This document shows positions 19,630-28,913 of a stretch of 64,000 bases of DNA, piece after piece; positions within the stretch are counted from its first letter, which is position 1, and every line of letters starts with the position of its first letter. Where the stretch lies: NCBI RefSeq assembly GCF_904846175.1, contig NZ_CAJGZM010000003.1, positions 62,001-126,000 of the forward strand. The letters are read 5' to 3'. This stretch comes from Psychrobacter immobilis. GTDB taxonomy: Bacteria > Pseudomonadota > Gammaproteobacteria > Pseudomonadales > Moraxellaceae. The notes under the pieces were generated by a model. The model saw only the letters and a list, made by a program, of their open reading frames with translations. It was not told the DNA's origin and did not search any database. The translations under genes and the position numbers were made by a program.

Positions 19630-20385
19630 ATGGACATATCGCTCTCTATCGAGATTATTTTAATGCTGACGGCTGTTGCCGCGCTAGCAGGTTTTATCGA
19701 TGCTATCGCTGGCGGCGGTGGTTTATTGACCATTCCCGCCATGCTACTTGCCAATATTCCGCCCGTGCTAACCTTGGGGACCAATAAACTGCAGGCGGCA
19801 TCAGGGGCGCTCGCAGCGTCCATTACGATGATTAAAAAAGGGGTGGTCAAACCAAAGAATATAAAAACGGGAATTATCGCGGCTTTTATCGGTTCTGTTG
19901 TTGGTACGATTGCCGTGCAGTTATCGCCGCCTGATTTATTGGAAAAGCTGATTCCATTTTTGATTGCAGCGATTGGTATTTATACTTTATTTGCGCCGAG
20001 ATTGGGCGAAGTGGAGGCCGCACCGCGCATCTCAGAAGGTACATGGCAAAAAGTAGTGGCACCCTTGATTGGGTTTTATGATGGTTATATGGGACCGGGT
20101 ACGGGGATGTTTTTTGCCTTAGGAAATGTGGCGCTGCGTGGTCGCCAAATCATTGAAGCGACGGGCGCGGCAAAGGTGCTGAATTTGTCCACCAATATTG
20201 GCTCGCTCATTTTCTTTATCTTGGGCGGTAATGTATTGTGGAAAGTGGGGTTGGCAATGATGGTCGGGCAGACGATAGGGGCGTATTTTGGCTCACATAT
20301 GGTCGTTAAAGGCGGCAGCAAACTTATCCGTCCTATGATTGTGCTGGTTTGTCTAGCGATGCTAACCAAGTATGTATTGGGTTAA
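19630..20385 (+). CDS. TSUP (TauE/SafE, YfcA-type) membrane transporter
   Basis: A 251-residue protein of the TauE/SafE family with seven to eight membrane helices. The first repeat contains AGFIDAIAGGGGLLTIPAML and LGTNKLQAASGALAAS, and the second FYDGYMGPGTGMFFALG and AAKVLNLSTNIGSLIFF; these two-fold repeated signatures match the YfcA subgroup very well. Members export organosulfonates, sulfite or related anions, but the substrate of YfcA-type proteins is undefined. CAAGG upstream of the ATG. Monocistronic, closed by a terminator. Confidence 0.92.
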   Translation: MDISLSIEIILMLTAVAALAGFIDAIAGGGGLLTIPAMLLANIPPVLTLGTNKLQAASGALAASITMIKKGVVKPKNIKTGIIAAFIGSVVGTIAVQLSPPDLLEKLIPFLIAAIGIYTLFAPRLGEVEAAPRISEGTWQKVVAPLIGFYDGYMGPGTGMFFALGNVALRGRQIIEATGAAKVLNLSTNIGSLIFFILGGNVLWKVGLAMMVGQTIGAYFGSHMVVKGGSKLIRPMIVLVCLAMLTKYVLG

Positions 20386-20429
20386 TTAATTTTGCTATCA
20401 ATATTAAAAATACCATTCACGATAGCAAT

Positions 20430-20464
20430 AAAAAACCTCAGACCAATCGGCTGAGGTTTTTTTT
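20430..20464. terminator. Bidirectional terminator between TSUP and symporter genes
   Basis: AAAACCTCAG/CTGAGGTTTT stem with a nine-base loop and a T-run; it serves two convergent genes. Confidence 0.9.
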
Positions 20465-20518
20465 GTTATAAATATTTTATAACTGGCTACTTTATACTAC
20501 AGACACGCCGCGTTTAAT

Positions 20519-21892
20519 TTAGCCACGTTTAATATCGTCGTACTCACTGCCCATAATGCCATCGCTAAAGACTTCAGAGAATTCGCGTTCGCTGTCTGCA
20601 TCGATATGCCCATCAAACATCTCTTTTGCACCCGCATCAGGATCGTTGTAAATTGCCAAATCCATCTCACCTTCTGATTTTGCAACGATGACTGTAACAG
20701 CAGCATCGCCACCCACGTTCACTGCTGTACGTAACATATCAAGGATACGGTCAACCCCTAAAATCAGACCGATACCTTCAATGGGTAAACCGACTTGGGC
20801 AAATACCATGGATAGCATAATCAGACCTACGCCTGGAACACCTGCGGTGCCGATAGAGGCAAGTACTGACATCAAAATAACGGTCAGGTATCCTGTAATG
20901 CCTAATTGAATACCATACAGATTGGCGATAAAAATAGTCGCCGTACCTTGCATAATTGCTGTGCCGTCCATATTGATCGTTGCGCCAAATGGAATGGTAA
21001 AAGAAGCTACTGAATTACTAACACCCATACGCTTGGTGACTGTACGTAAGGTAATAGGAATCGTCGCATTTGAGCTTGAAGTACTAAAAGCAAAGATTTG
21101 CACTTCGCGCATTTTTGCCAAAAAGGTTTTAACCGATAGCCCTGAAGTCAACTTAAGTATCACCATCATCGTGACAAAAAAGTGAAAGAAGAGTGCACCA
21201 ACCAATACCGCGACATACCCTAGCAGTGACCAAATAAGATCTAATCCCAGCTCAGCCATCGCTTTGGTTAATAGTGCAAAGACGCCATACGGTGCAAGAT
21301 TCATAATGATGGTCACCATTTTTAAGATGACTTCATTAATAAGCTCCAAGCTTTGTACCAAACCTTTGGCAGGTTTCCCCACCATTAAAATACTAATACC
21401 GATTAACATCGCAAAAAAGATAATCGATAGCATATCGCCATTTGCCATCGCGCTGATGGGGTTAGAGGGGATAATATTAGAGAAAACGTCAATGAGCGGC
21501 GGTGCTGACTCGGCTTCGAATACCGCTTTGGTTTCGATTTGCATGCCTTTGCCAATACCAAATAGTGAACCAAGCCCGATAGCCGTAGTAATCGCTAGTG
21601 CTGTAGTCACCATATAGATAAAGAATGTTTTGCCACCAATACGTCCTAATAGACGAATATCACCGATACCGCAGACACCACAGATAAGCGAAATCAAGAC
21701 CAGCGGTACAACCAGCATTTTGAGCGAGTTTACAAACAGCTTACCAACAATGGCAAAAAAACCATTGGTCACATAGTCGTTAACAAAGCTGCCTTCAGTG
21801 TTCAATCCCGAATAGTTTATAAATAAACCCAGTATGATACCCAGCACCATGGCAACAATAATCTTGCCCGTCAGTCCCATATTCTTCCACAT
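20519..21892 (-). CDS. Dicarboxylate/amino acid:cation symporter (DAACS family)
   Basis: A 457-residue secondary transporter of the glutamate/aspartate/C4-dicarboxylate (GltP/DctA/SstT) family that couples uptake to Na+ or H+. Visible features: the HP1 serine-rich tip FSTSSSNATIPITL, the TM7 motif FGATINMDGTAIMQG, and HP2 with SIGTAGVPGVG. The conserved NxxxD region in TM8 (GVDRILDMLRTAVNVGGD) binds substrate. The C-terminus is an acidic, soluble tail of about 50 residues (DMDLAIYNDPDAG and on). AAGGA precedes the ATG. The exact substrate (Glu, Asp, succinate or Ser/Thr) cannot be decided. Confidence 0.94.
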   Translation of the reverse strand: MWKNMGLTGKIIVAMVLGIILGLFINYSGLNTEGSFVNDYVTNGFFAIVGKLFVNSLKMLVVPLVLISLICGVCGIGDIRLLGRIGGKTFFIYMVTTALAITTAIGLGSLFGIGKGMQIETKAVFEAESAPPLIDVFSNIIPSNPISAMANGDMLSIIFFAMLIGISILMVGKPAKGLVQSLELINEVILKMVTIIMNLAPYGVFALLTKAMAELGLDLIWSLLGYVAVLVGALFFHFFVTMMVILKLTSGLSVKTFLAKMREVQIFAFSTSSSNATIPITLRTVTKRMGVSNSVASFTIPFGATINMDGTAIMQGTATIFIANLYGIQLGITGYLTVILMSVLASIGTAGVPGVGLIMLSMVFAQVGLPIEGIGLILGVDRILDMLRTAVNVGGDAAVTVIVAKSEGEMDLAIYNDPDAGAKEMFDGHIDADSEREFSEVFSDGIMGSEYDDIKRG

Positions 21893-22294
21893 AACTACGA
21901 TCCTTGGTTGCCGTAACGCACAGTCATAAATACGATATCTTAAGCCGCATAGGTATCGTTTTTACACCTGTTTTTATTACGTCTAAAAGTTTTTACCTGT
22001 CATCGAGGTCAGGTTTTGGGGACAATATAAAAGAATTGTTGGAGGTACTGCAAGAAATATTTATGACTTGGAAAATGCGAGCGGATAAATTCACGGTGTT
22101 TCAGATTTATTTAGCATTAGAAACTTTTATATTCAATGGAATAAGATAAGCCGTTCTTACGTATATTTGCGCGTGATAGCTGCGTAATAAATTTTCTAAA
22201 TCAAAAAGTGATAAATAAAAAAGCGAGACTATCCATTGGATAGTCTCGCTTAAGTTGAAAAACAAGGTTTATGAAAGCGCCAATTATGAGTCAG
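21893..22294. other. Intergenic interval between symporter and fadE
   Basis: 402 bases containing the symporter's promoter area and, near the right end, the fadE terminator. A plus-strand ORF of 81 codons at 21904-22149 has no recognisable protein character and was not called. Confidence 0.6.
22219..22253 (-). terminator. Terminator of fadE
   Basis: A perfect inverted repeat AAGCGAGACTATCCA/TGGATAGTCTCGCTT. On the minus strand it is followed by a T-rich run, about 45 bases after the fadE stop. Confidence 0.88.
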
Positions 22295-25258
22295 TTAAAC
22301 CTTATCATTTTCGTCACGACGTAAACCATCCTTCCATTCAGGGTGACTATTTGCTTTTTCTACCTCACTGTCCGTTATGTCTGTCATTACCGTCACCTTT
22401 TTACCTAAACCATTCTCTGCTGTGGCACTATTTGGATCGGTCTTGTTAATGCTATGGTTGTGACCCATACGTTCGCTTAAATGCGATTCTGCATCACGGT
22501 GACGCGGGTCGAGTGCTTGTGCTTCAGGGTCTGATTCTGCAAAATCGGTTTGTGCCTGAACTTCTTTTACAGTGTCTTGCTCGCTGACCATTTTGACATC
22601 ACCATCGCTTTCATAACCATGGTCAGGATTGGCATCACCGGTTGCTTCTTGATTATCATCTGCTGCAGGCTCAAGGTTATCAGTCATTGGTTCAGCTGTT
22701 TGCGCAGTATTATCAACTGCGATGCCGTTTCTTGCTTGTGCATCGTTTTTCAATTGCGCATAGTCAGTGAGCTTATAGACCGCATTTTCTAAACTATGCG
22801 GATTGTGACGTTCTTGTGCTTTAGAGAGATGCTTATCGAACACATCGGTCAACAATGAATCATAACGGATGGCGTTATATTGAATAAGGACTTCAGCCTC
22901 TTCTTCAGTAATATCACCGTTTTGGCTGGCGTAGACCACGTGATCTTCAAAGGTAAGACCTTCAAAGCTGTCTTTATGCTCAGCCTTTTTAAACTTCTGC
23001 CATAAAGGTTCAACGTCAAGCAGCGTTTGATAAGCATGCTCCATACGTCCCGTAACATCGTCGGGCTCAGTGTTGTAATACACCATGGTTTTAAGATAGT
23101 CGCGGAAGGGATTGGCTTCAAAGTCGCCCATAAAAGTATCGCCCAATTGGCGTTTTAGCTCATCGCTCACCGGCGCAAAAATACGACCACTTGGGAAAGT
23201 CACAAAGCTGACCACACTCGCCGCCATGCGATTTGGGAAGTTGGCAAATAAAGATAAAAAGGCTTCTTGAATGGTATAAAGGCTATTTTTTAGTGCCACT
23301 TCTGCATGCAAGCGTTCGGCTTTTGACTTAGAGCCATACTGATAAAATTGCAAAATTGCTGTACAGATAAATAGATGCGCGTGAATATCTGCTAAGCGCC
23401 CAGACAGCATCTCTTTACGTTTTAAATCGCCTGCTAATAAGCCTAAGGACATATCGGCGGTTAGGGCAAAGCCTGCGCTCAAACGGTTGATGTCTTTATA
23501 ATAAGGACGGGTAAAGCTATCGGCAAAGCTTGGCGCATGGCTGCTACCACCGACGTAACCTGCGATAAAGGCTTTGGCACCGCGATTAAAGGTATAGCCC
23601 AAGTGTTTAAAGAATAAATTATCAAATTGCTTGAGCGCGCCTTCTTTATCATCACTTTGTAGCAGTTGCAGCTCATCGAATAGATAAGGGTGACAACGCA
23701 TGGCCCCTTGACCAAAAATCATTAACGAGCGCGTTAAGATGTTGGCGCCTTCAACGGTGATAGAGACAGGAATCGCTTGATAAGGAATCGCTAAAAAGTT
23801 ACGCGGTCCCATTTGCACCGCACGACCACCGACCACATCCATGCCATCATTAATGACTGAACGCATAGTCTCAGTGGCATAGTATTTTGCCATTGCCGTC
23901 ATCACCGATGGCGTCCCGCCTTGGTTTAAGCCACAGGTGACCAAATGACGAAAGGCCTCGAGCATATAAGTATTACTGGCCATGCGGCTAGTGGCATCTT
24001 GTACACCTTCAAATTTGCCGACAGAGATTTTGAATTGCTCACGTACTTTTGCAAAGGCACCAACGGTCAAATAGGTGACTTCACTGGCAGACGTTGATAG
24101 CGCTGGCAAGGAGATACCGCGGCCAACGCCCAAACACTCCATTAGCATACGCCAACCGCGACCGGCGTTTTCAACGCCACCGATAATATAATCTAGCGGG
24201 ATAAAAACGTCTTTACCATCGACTGTACCATTCATAAATGGCGAGCCGATTGGATTATGACGCGGACCGGTAACTACACCTTCATGGCTAGCAGGAACGA
24301 GCGCACAGGTAATACCGTAGTCGGTCTTTTTAGGGTCGCCAAGAAACCCTTCTGGGTCATGCATCTTAAAGGCTAAACCAACGACGGTTGCGATAGGGGC
24401 TAGAGTAATCCAGCGCTTAGAGAAGTTCATACGCAGGCCGAGAACTTGCTCGCCTTCATGCATGCCATAGCAAACCACACCCGTATCAGGAATCGCGCCG
24501 GCATCGGAGCCCGCTTCAGGACCCGTCAAACCAAAGCAAGGAACTTCTTCACCTTTAGCTAAACCTGGTAGCCAGCGTTGTTTTTGTTCATCGGTGCCGT
24601 AATGCATCAAAAGCTCACCGGGGCCGAGCGAGTTCGGCACCATGCAAGTAACGGCAGCGGTTGGTGAGCGCGAAGCAATTTTACTCATCACCCGACTTTG
24701 AGCATACGAGCTAAATTCTAATCCGCCATATTCTTTCGGAATGATTAAACCCAAAAAGCCATTGGCTTTAATAAAGCGCCACGCCTCTGGTGACAGCTCT
24801 TTATCTTCATGATGGATTTGCCATTCATCAAGCATGGCACATAACACTTCTACTTCATTATCAATAAAGTTTTGCTCTTCTTCTGACAATTCAGGGTAAG
24901 GATATTTGGCAAAGGTATCCCAATCTGGCGCGCCCATAAACAGCTCTTTTTCCCACCAGCTGGTACCCGCATCGAGCGCTTCACGTTCGGTATCACTCAT
25001 GCTTGGCATGGCACCGCCCAAGGCTTTATAAACAGGCTTAGTAATCAATGACTGGCGCAGCGGAGTAAATAACAATACTAAGCATAAGAGCGCGATTGGT
25101 ATACCTAAGATAAGTGACCATGGACTGATAAAGGCGGTGACGAGGACGGTAACAAGAGCCACGACACTGCCAGTGACACGCGATAAGGATAATAAAAAGA
25201 TGGCCAAGACCACGGCTAACTGAATGATTATTGCCAAAATAAATAAGCCAATGCCCAT
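22295..25258 (-). CDS. fadE: FadE-type acyl-CoA dehydrogenase with long acidic C-terminal tail
   Basis: FAD enzyme catalysing the first step of fatty-acid beta-oxidation (acyl-CoA to trans-2-enoyl-CoA). At 987 residues it is clearly longer than the ~815 of E. coli FadE. Residues 1-65 carry two to three membrane helices, as in that family. The dehydrogenase core follows, with CFGLTGPEAGSDAGAIPD, RWITLAPIATVVGLAFK, GRGISLPALSTSASEV and VVGGRAVQMGPRNFL. Then comes the DUF1974 C-terminal domain (to about residue 845). The last ~140 residues are Asp/Glu/Asn-rich and look disordered (for example PMTDNLEPAADDNQEATGD), and are not part of the usual enzyme. TAAAGGAGA lies upstream of the ATG. Monocistronic. 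Confidence 0.95.
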   Translation of the reverse strand: MGIGLFILAIIIQLAVVLAIFLLSLSRVTGSVVALVTVLVTAFISPWSLILGIPIALLCLVLLFTPLRQSLITKPVYKALGGAMPSMSDTEREALDAGTSWWEKELFMGAPDWDTFAKYPYPELSEEEQNFIDNEVEVLCAMLDEWQIHHEDKELSPEAWRFIKANGFLGLIIPKEYGGLEFSSYAQSRVMSKIASRSPTAAVTCMVPNSLGPGELLMHYGTDEQKQRWLPGLAKGEEVPCFGLTGPEAGSDAGAIPDTGVVCYGMHEGEQVLGLRMNFSKRWITLAPIATVVGLAFKMHDPEGFLGDPKKTDYGITCALVPASHEGVVTGPRHNPIGSPFMNGTVDGKDVFIPLDYIIGGVENAGRGWRMLMECLGVGRGISLPALSTSASEVTYLTVGAFAKVREQFKISVGKFEGVQDATSRMASNTYMLEAFRHLVTCGLNQGGTPSVMTAMAKYYATETMRSVINDGMDVVGGRAVQMGPRNFLAIPYQAIPVSITVEGANILTRSLMIFGQGAMRCHPYLFDELQLLQSDDKEGALKQFDNLFFKHLGYTFNRGAKAFIAGYVGGSSHAPSFADSFTRPYYKDINRLSAGFALTADMSLGLLAGDLKRKEMLSGRLADIHAHLFICTAILQFYQYGSKSKAERLHAEVALKNSLYTIQEAFLSLFANFPNRMAASVVSFVTFPSGRIFAPVSDELKRQLGDTFMGDFEANPFRDYLKTMVYYNTEPDDVTGRMEHAYQTLLDVEPLWQKFKKAEHKDSFEGLTFEDHVVYASQNGDITEEEAEVLIQYNAIRYDSLLTDVFDKHLSKAQERHNPHSLENAVYKLTDYAQLKNDAQARNGIAVDNTAQTAEPMTDNLEPAADDNQEATGDANPDHGYESDGDVKMVSEQDTVKEVQAQTDFAESDPEAQALDPRHRDAESHLSERMGHNHSINKTDPNSATAENGLGKKVTVMTDITDSEVEKANSHPEWKDGLRRDENDKV

Positions 25259-25592
25259 GACTGTCTCCTTTATAACGCTGAATGTACAAGCGTAAAATTT
25301 AAATGAATAAAAAATGATGGAATAACTCTAATTGTTGTTTTATTTTTCCATCAGGTGTGTTGTGCTTTATTTATAACAGTTTATTAAAATTAATAAGGGC
25401 AAACCTACTATTAAATAAATCTATCAATAGTAGATTTGCCAATAACTAGTAAGTATACCGATAACTGTCACAGCAAAAATAAAGTTAACTACTAATATGA
25501 AACAGTTGTTTATAAGTATCAAGAGCCAAAATGCTACGCTGTGTCGATAATATGTATCAAGCTTTGTTGATATAACCAGCTGTTATTGAGCT
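25259..25592. other. Intergenic interval between fadE and radC with an inverted repeat
   Basis: 334 AT-rich bases. The only structure is a pair of 15-base arms at 25398-25412 and 25426-25440 (GGCAAACCTACTATT and its complement with one mismatch). It lacks a good T-run, so it may be an operator upstream of fadE or a weak terminator of radC. Confidence 0.5.
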
Positions 25593-26276
25593 TTAGCCAA
25601 AAGGTGGTAGGCAGCTTTCAGCATAAGAGAGGGTTTCATTGCGTCCGACAATAATGTGGTCAACCAATGACAAATCTATTAAGTCGCAGGCCTTTTTTAG
25701 CTCGTAGGTTAATAAGTTGTCTGCCGTTGAAGGGGTCGCATCTGTATGGGGGTGGTTATGGGCGACGATAAGCTGACTGGCAGCGTGGCTCAATGCATGA
25801 CGCAAGACGTGTTTAATACAAACCGAGCAAGAAGAAATGCCGCCAGTAAACAATATCTCAAAATTGATTAGATTTAACGCATTGTCCAAACACAGTACGG
25901 CAAAGACTTCACGGTGCTCACCGCGCAGCTGGGTACTAATATAGTCTTTGACCATTTGCGAGCGCCCAAGGGCGTGACCAGTTTTAAGCTGACTGTCTAA
26001 GTAGCGCGTACCCATCTCAAGCGATGCCAGTATTTGCGCATATTTGGCGGGACCAATACCGTGACAAGCAAGCACCGTCTCCTGCGGCGCGGCCAACAGC
26101 TCTGCTAGGCTACCAAACTTGTCGATTAAATGGCGCGCCAACTCTATTGCCGATTGTGACTGGGTGCCCGTCCGCAGGAATATCGCTAATATCTCAGCAT
26201 CAGATAGATGAGCTGCGCCAAACTTCAGCAGCTTTTCACGCGGTCTATCATCTTCATGCCAGTCTTTGATTGCCAT
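25593..26276 (-). CDS. radC: RadC-family (JAB/MPN domain) protein
   Basis: About 227 residues from the ATG at 26276 (MAIKDWHEDDRPREKLL), chosen because AAGGAGTGACA sits directly upstream; the longer frame to 26327 adds an unrelated hydrophobic leader. An N-terminal UPF0758/HhH region (GAAHLSDAEILAIFLRTG, CHGIGPAKYAQILASLE) is followed by the JAB metalloprotease-like domain with the zinc signature AHNHPHTDATPSTAD (HxHx7SxxD class). In RadC proteins the old link to DNA repair has been questioned and the real function is unresolved. It is divergent from coaBC. Confidence 0.93.
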   Translation of the reverse strand: MAIKDWHEDDRPREKLLKFGAAHLSDAEILAIFLRTGTQSQSAIELARHLIDKFGSLAELLAAPQETVLACHGIGPAKYAQILASLEMGTRYLDSQLKTGHALGRSQMVKDYISTQLRGEHREVFAVLCLDNALNLINFEILFTGGISSCSVCIKHVLRHALSHAASQLIVAHNHPHTDATPSTADNLLTYELKKACDLIDLSLVDHIIVGRNETLSYAESCLPPFG

Positions 26277-26398
26277 TGTCACTCCTTGATAAGGGATAGC
26301 TGCCAGATAAGTGAGATAAATCCACAAAACTTCCCCTAACTTATCGCATAATTGTTACTATAAGCGCAATTTTTATCTTCCATTTTTTTACTGATGCC

Positions 26399-27778
26399 AT
26401 GCTTATGTCAAATATTGTGCTTGCTATCACCGGCGGTATTGCCGCTTATAAATCTGCCATATTCGCTCGCTTATTAATCAAGGCGGGCTTTGATGTGCGC
26501 GTCATTATGACCACAGGCGCCCAAGCTTTTATCACGCCACTTACCTTGCAAGCTTTGACTGGCAATGAGGTGCATGTCTCATTGTTAGATGAGCAAGCAG
26601 AAGCGGGAATGGGGCATATCGAGCTTGCCAAATGGGCGGACTTGATTGTGATTGCACCTGCCTCAGCCAATACTCTGGCACGGCTTGCGATGGGTATGGC
26701 AGATGATTTATTGACCACTGTCTGCTTGGCAACGACTGCTCCCGTTATCATTGCGCCAGCGATGAATCAGCAAATGTGGGCGCATCCAGCGGTGAATCTA
26801 AATGTGCAGACCTTGCGTGATATGAACTATCAAATTATCCAACCAGCCAGCGGCGAGCAGGCGTGCGGTGATGTCGGCGCAGGGCGCTTGCCTGAGCCTG
26901 AAGAGTTGTTAGCTGAAGTGCTGCTATTTAATGCTATGCAAACCACGCCGCAATTATTGGCAGGTAAACGCGTGGTCATTACCGCAGGACCAACCGTAGA
27001 AGGTATCGATCCCGTACGCTATTTGTCCAATCACTCTACTGGCAAAATGGGCTTTGCTTTAGCACGTGCTTGTGTTGCCGCTGGTGCAGAGGTTATTTTG
27101 ATTGCTGGTGGCAAAGTTGCCCTGCCAACACCGCTCAATGTCACGCGCATAGATGTCCTGTCAGCTAAAGACATGCTGATAGCAGCGCAACAATGTGTCG
27201 ATGGTACGCATAGTGCGCTACAGTATTTGCCTGAAGAGGATGATGAGCATTCTCACGATCATATGCACGACCATGCTCATCAGCATGGTGATTGTGATTG
27301 CGGTGAAGAGCATCAACATGAACATGCTGAGATTATCAATGATGGCAGCGTAAAGGTTGCTGATATCTTCATTGCCACCGCAGCGGTCGCTGATTATCGT
27401 ACTGAAGAAGCGGCACCGCAAAAAATCAAAAAGACCCAAGATGCTATGACTCTGAGCTTGGTTAAAAACCCTGATATTTTAGCGACGATTTCACTTGCCC
27501 ATCCAGAGCTGTTTGTCGTTGGTTTTGCGGCAGAAACGCAAGATGTCGAGCACTATGCACGTGGCAAACTGCTATCTAAAGATTTAGATTTAATCGCTTG
27601 TAATGATGTCTCACGCGCAGATATTGGTTTTGCCAGTGATGATAATGCCATGCAAGTATTTTTCTCAGAGCATTATGAGCACGATAGCATAATTCTTGAG
27701 AAGGCGAGCAAAGATGAGATTGCCGAGCAGTTGGCGACTATTATTGGTGAGACCATTTGGCAACGTCATAATGCATAA
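26399..27778 (+). CDS. coaBC: Bifunctional CoaBC (PPC decarboxylase / PPC synthetase) with a His-rich insertion
   Basis: Coenzyme A synthesis. The N-terminal CoaC flavoprotein (residues 3-185) decarboxylates phosphopantothenoylcysteine; ITGGIAAYKSA, PAMNQQMWAHPA and PASGEQACGDVGAGRLPEP are its FMN and substrate-clamp motifs. The C-terminal CoaB domain (from ~190) couples cysteine to phosphopantothenate using CTP; ITAGPTVEGIDPVRYLSNH and STGKMGFALA are typical, as is ATAAVADYR and KKTQ later on. At 459 residues it is about 50 longer than E. coli Dfp (406). The extra part, residues about 278-320, has ten His, two Cys and many Asp/Glu and interrupts CoaB just before the AAVADYR strand. ATG choice between 26399 and 26405 is open. 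Confidence 0.96.
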   Translation: MLMSNIVLAITGGIAAYKSAIFARLLIKAGFDVRVIMTTGAQAFITPLTLQALTGNEVHVSLLDEQAEAGMGHIELAKWADLIVIAPASANTLARLAMGMADDLLTTVCLATTAPVIIAPAMNQQMWAHPAVNLNVQTLRDMNYQIIQPASGEQACGDVGAGRLPEPEELLAEVLLFNAMQTTPQLLAGKRVVITAGPTVEGIDPVRYLSNHSTGKMGFALARACVAAGAEVILIAGGKVALPTPLNVTRIDVLSAKDMLIAAQQCVDGTHSALQYLPEEDDEHSHDHMHDHAHQHGDCDCGEEHQHEHAEIINDGSVKVADIFIATAAVADYRTEEAAPQKIKKTQDAMTLSLVKNPDILATISLAHPELFVVGFAAETQDVEHYARGKLLSKDLDLIACNDVSRADIGFASDDNAMQVFFSEHYEHDSIILEKASKDEIAEQLATIIGETIWQRHNA

Positions 27779-27830
27779 GATACGTCCTAGTTATAATTTT
27801 GCCAGTATAACTATTAGAGAATAAAGTCTG

Positions 27831-28613
27831 ATGGCAAATATGATGGATGACGATAGCACCCAGACATTATTACTGTTTGCAATTTTTGCGCTAGCATCAT
27901 TGCTTCACGGCATTAGCGGACTGGGTGTAACGTTAGTAACCACTACCGCGCTTGCCAGCATCTATCCTTTACCGCACGCTATTGTCTTGGTGATTTTCCC
28001 CTCATTATTACTCAATGCCATGACTTGGTTGACGGGTGGCGGGCGTACAGTCTGGCAAAATTTTATTTATTACGGCAGGCGCTATTGGCTATTGGCGTTA
28101 ACCAGTTTGCTCGGTAGTATGCTTGGTGCAAAGCTACTGCTATGGATCGATAGTGCTTATATCTTGTTGGTATTGGCAGCAGTTATTGGTTTTTATGTCG
28201 TCAGTAGCTTGCTCGGTAAGCAAGTTCGTCTGCCTAATACCAAGCCTGTACTGATTATCGTTGGACTTAGTGCTGGTATTATTGGCGGTGCGACCAATGC
28301 CATGTCGACCATATTAATGATGTATCTGTTGTCCGCAAGTGATGATAAAAACACCATCGCTAAAGTCGGCAATATGTGTTATTTCTTGGGGAAGGTTGCG
28401 CAAATTATTGTCTTGCGTGAACCTATCATGGCACTCAGTAGTGGTGAGTGGCTGCTGATTACTCTACTGAGTGTATTGTCTGTCGCTGCGCTGATAGTTG
28501 GTATTCGCTTGCGTCGCTATTTACCACAGGCACGCTTTCGTCAGCTTATCTTATTGATTCTCACCGTGCTAGGTATTCGTGTCGGCTGGCAGGGAATAAC
28601 GACATTGCTATAA
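27831..28613 (+). CDS. TSUP (TauE/SafE family) membrane transporter, second copy
   Basis: A 260-residue membrane protein with about eight helices and the TauE/SafE-type repeat structure (LASLLHGISGLGVTLVTT at the start; AGIIGGATNAMSTILMMYLL in the second half). It differs strongly from the YfcA-like gene upstream and belongs to a separate subgroup. It follows coaBC by 52 bases on the same strand, so they may share a transcript. Substrate is unknown; export of sulfur compounds or other small anions is inferred from the family. Confidence 0.82.
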   Translation: MANMMDDDSTQTLLLFAIFALASLLHGISGLGVTLVTTTALASIYPLPHAIVLVIFPSLLLNAMTWLTGGGRTVWQNFIYYGRRYWLLALTSLLGSMLGAKLLLWIDSAYILLVLAAVIGFYVVSSLLGKQVRLPNTKPVLIIVGLSAGIIGGATNAMSTILMMYLLSASDDKNTIAKVGNMCYFLGKVAQIIVLREPIMALSSGEWLLITLLSVLSVAALIVGIRLRRYLPQARFRQLILLILTVLGIRVGWQGITTLL

Positions 28614-28620
28614 ACTGAGC

Positions 28621-28671
28621 AATTAAATAAATTTACCGATTGAATAAATTTAGCGATTGAATAAATTTAAA
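28621..28671. repeat. Three 17-bp tandem repeats at the 3' end of the DUF2905 gene
   Basis: Units at 28621-28637, 28638-28654 and 28655-28671, consensus GATTGAATAAATTTAGC. The right-hand copies contain the last codons and the stop of the minus-strand DUF2905 gene, so the array looks like a duplication of that gene's end. Confidence 0.8.
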
Positions 28672-28856
28672 AGTATGGTAGCAACGATACTGATTATTAT
28701 CATGGTTACGACTGGAAAGTAAACTCGCGTATTGCCTGAGGTTTGTTTAATATCGCCTGGCATATTACCTATCCACGAAAACGCATTTGGAAACAGCAGC
28801 CAAATAACGCCGATAATAACCAGCAAAATTCCTATAACTATCAATATTTTTGCCAT
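28650..28856 (-). CDS. DUF2905 small membrane protein
   Basis: A 68-residue protein with two membrane helices (AKILIVIGILLVIIGVIWL and FPVVTMIIISIVATILL) joined by the conserved segment SWIGNMPGDI, which defines DUF2905. The function is unknown. It is convergent with the TSUP gene and 57 bases downstream of the deacetylase-like gene on the same strand, so co-transcription is possible. The C-terminal codons LNLFNR lie inside a tandem repeat. Confidence 0.88.
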   Translation of the reverse strand: MAKILIVIGILLVIIGVIWLLFPNAFSWIGNMPGDIKQTSGNTRVYFPVVTMIIISIVATILLNLFNR

Positions 28857-28913
28857 CTACCACCTCACTAACCTTGTTATGTTATTTTTTCTTATCTTTC
28901 ATTTAGCTACACG

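Noticed and set aside
21904..22149. 81-codon plus-strand ORF between symporter and fadE
   Set aside because: It starts next to the symporter's start region, has random-looking composition and no family resemblance.
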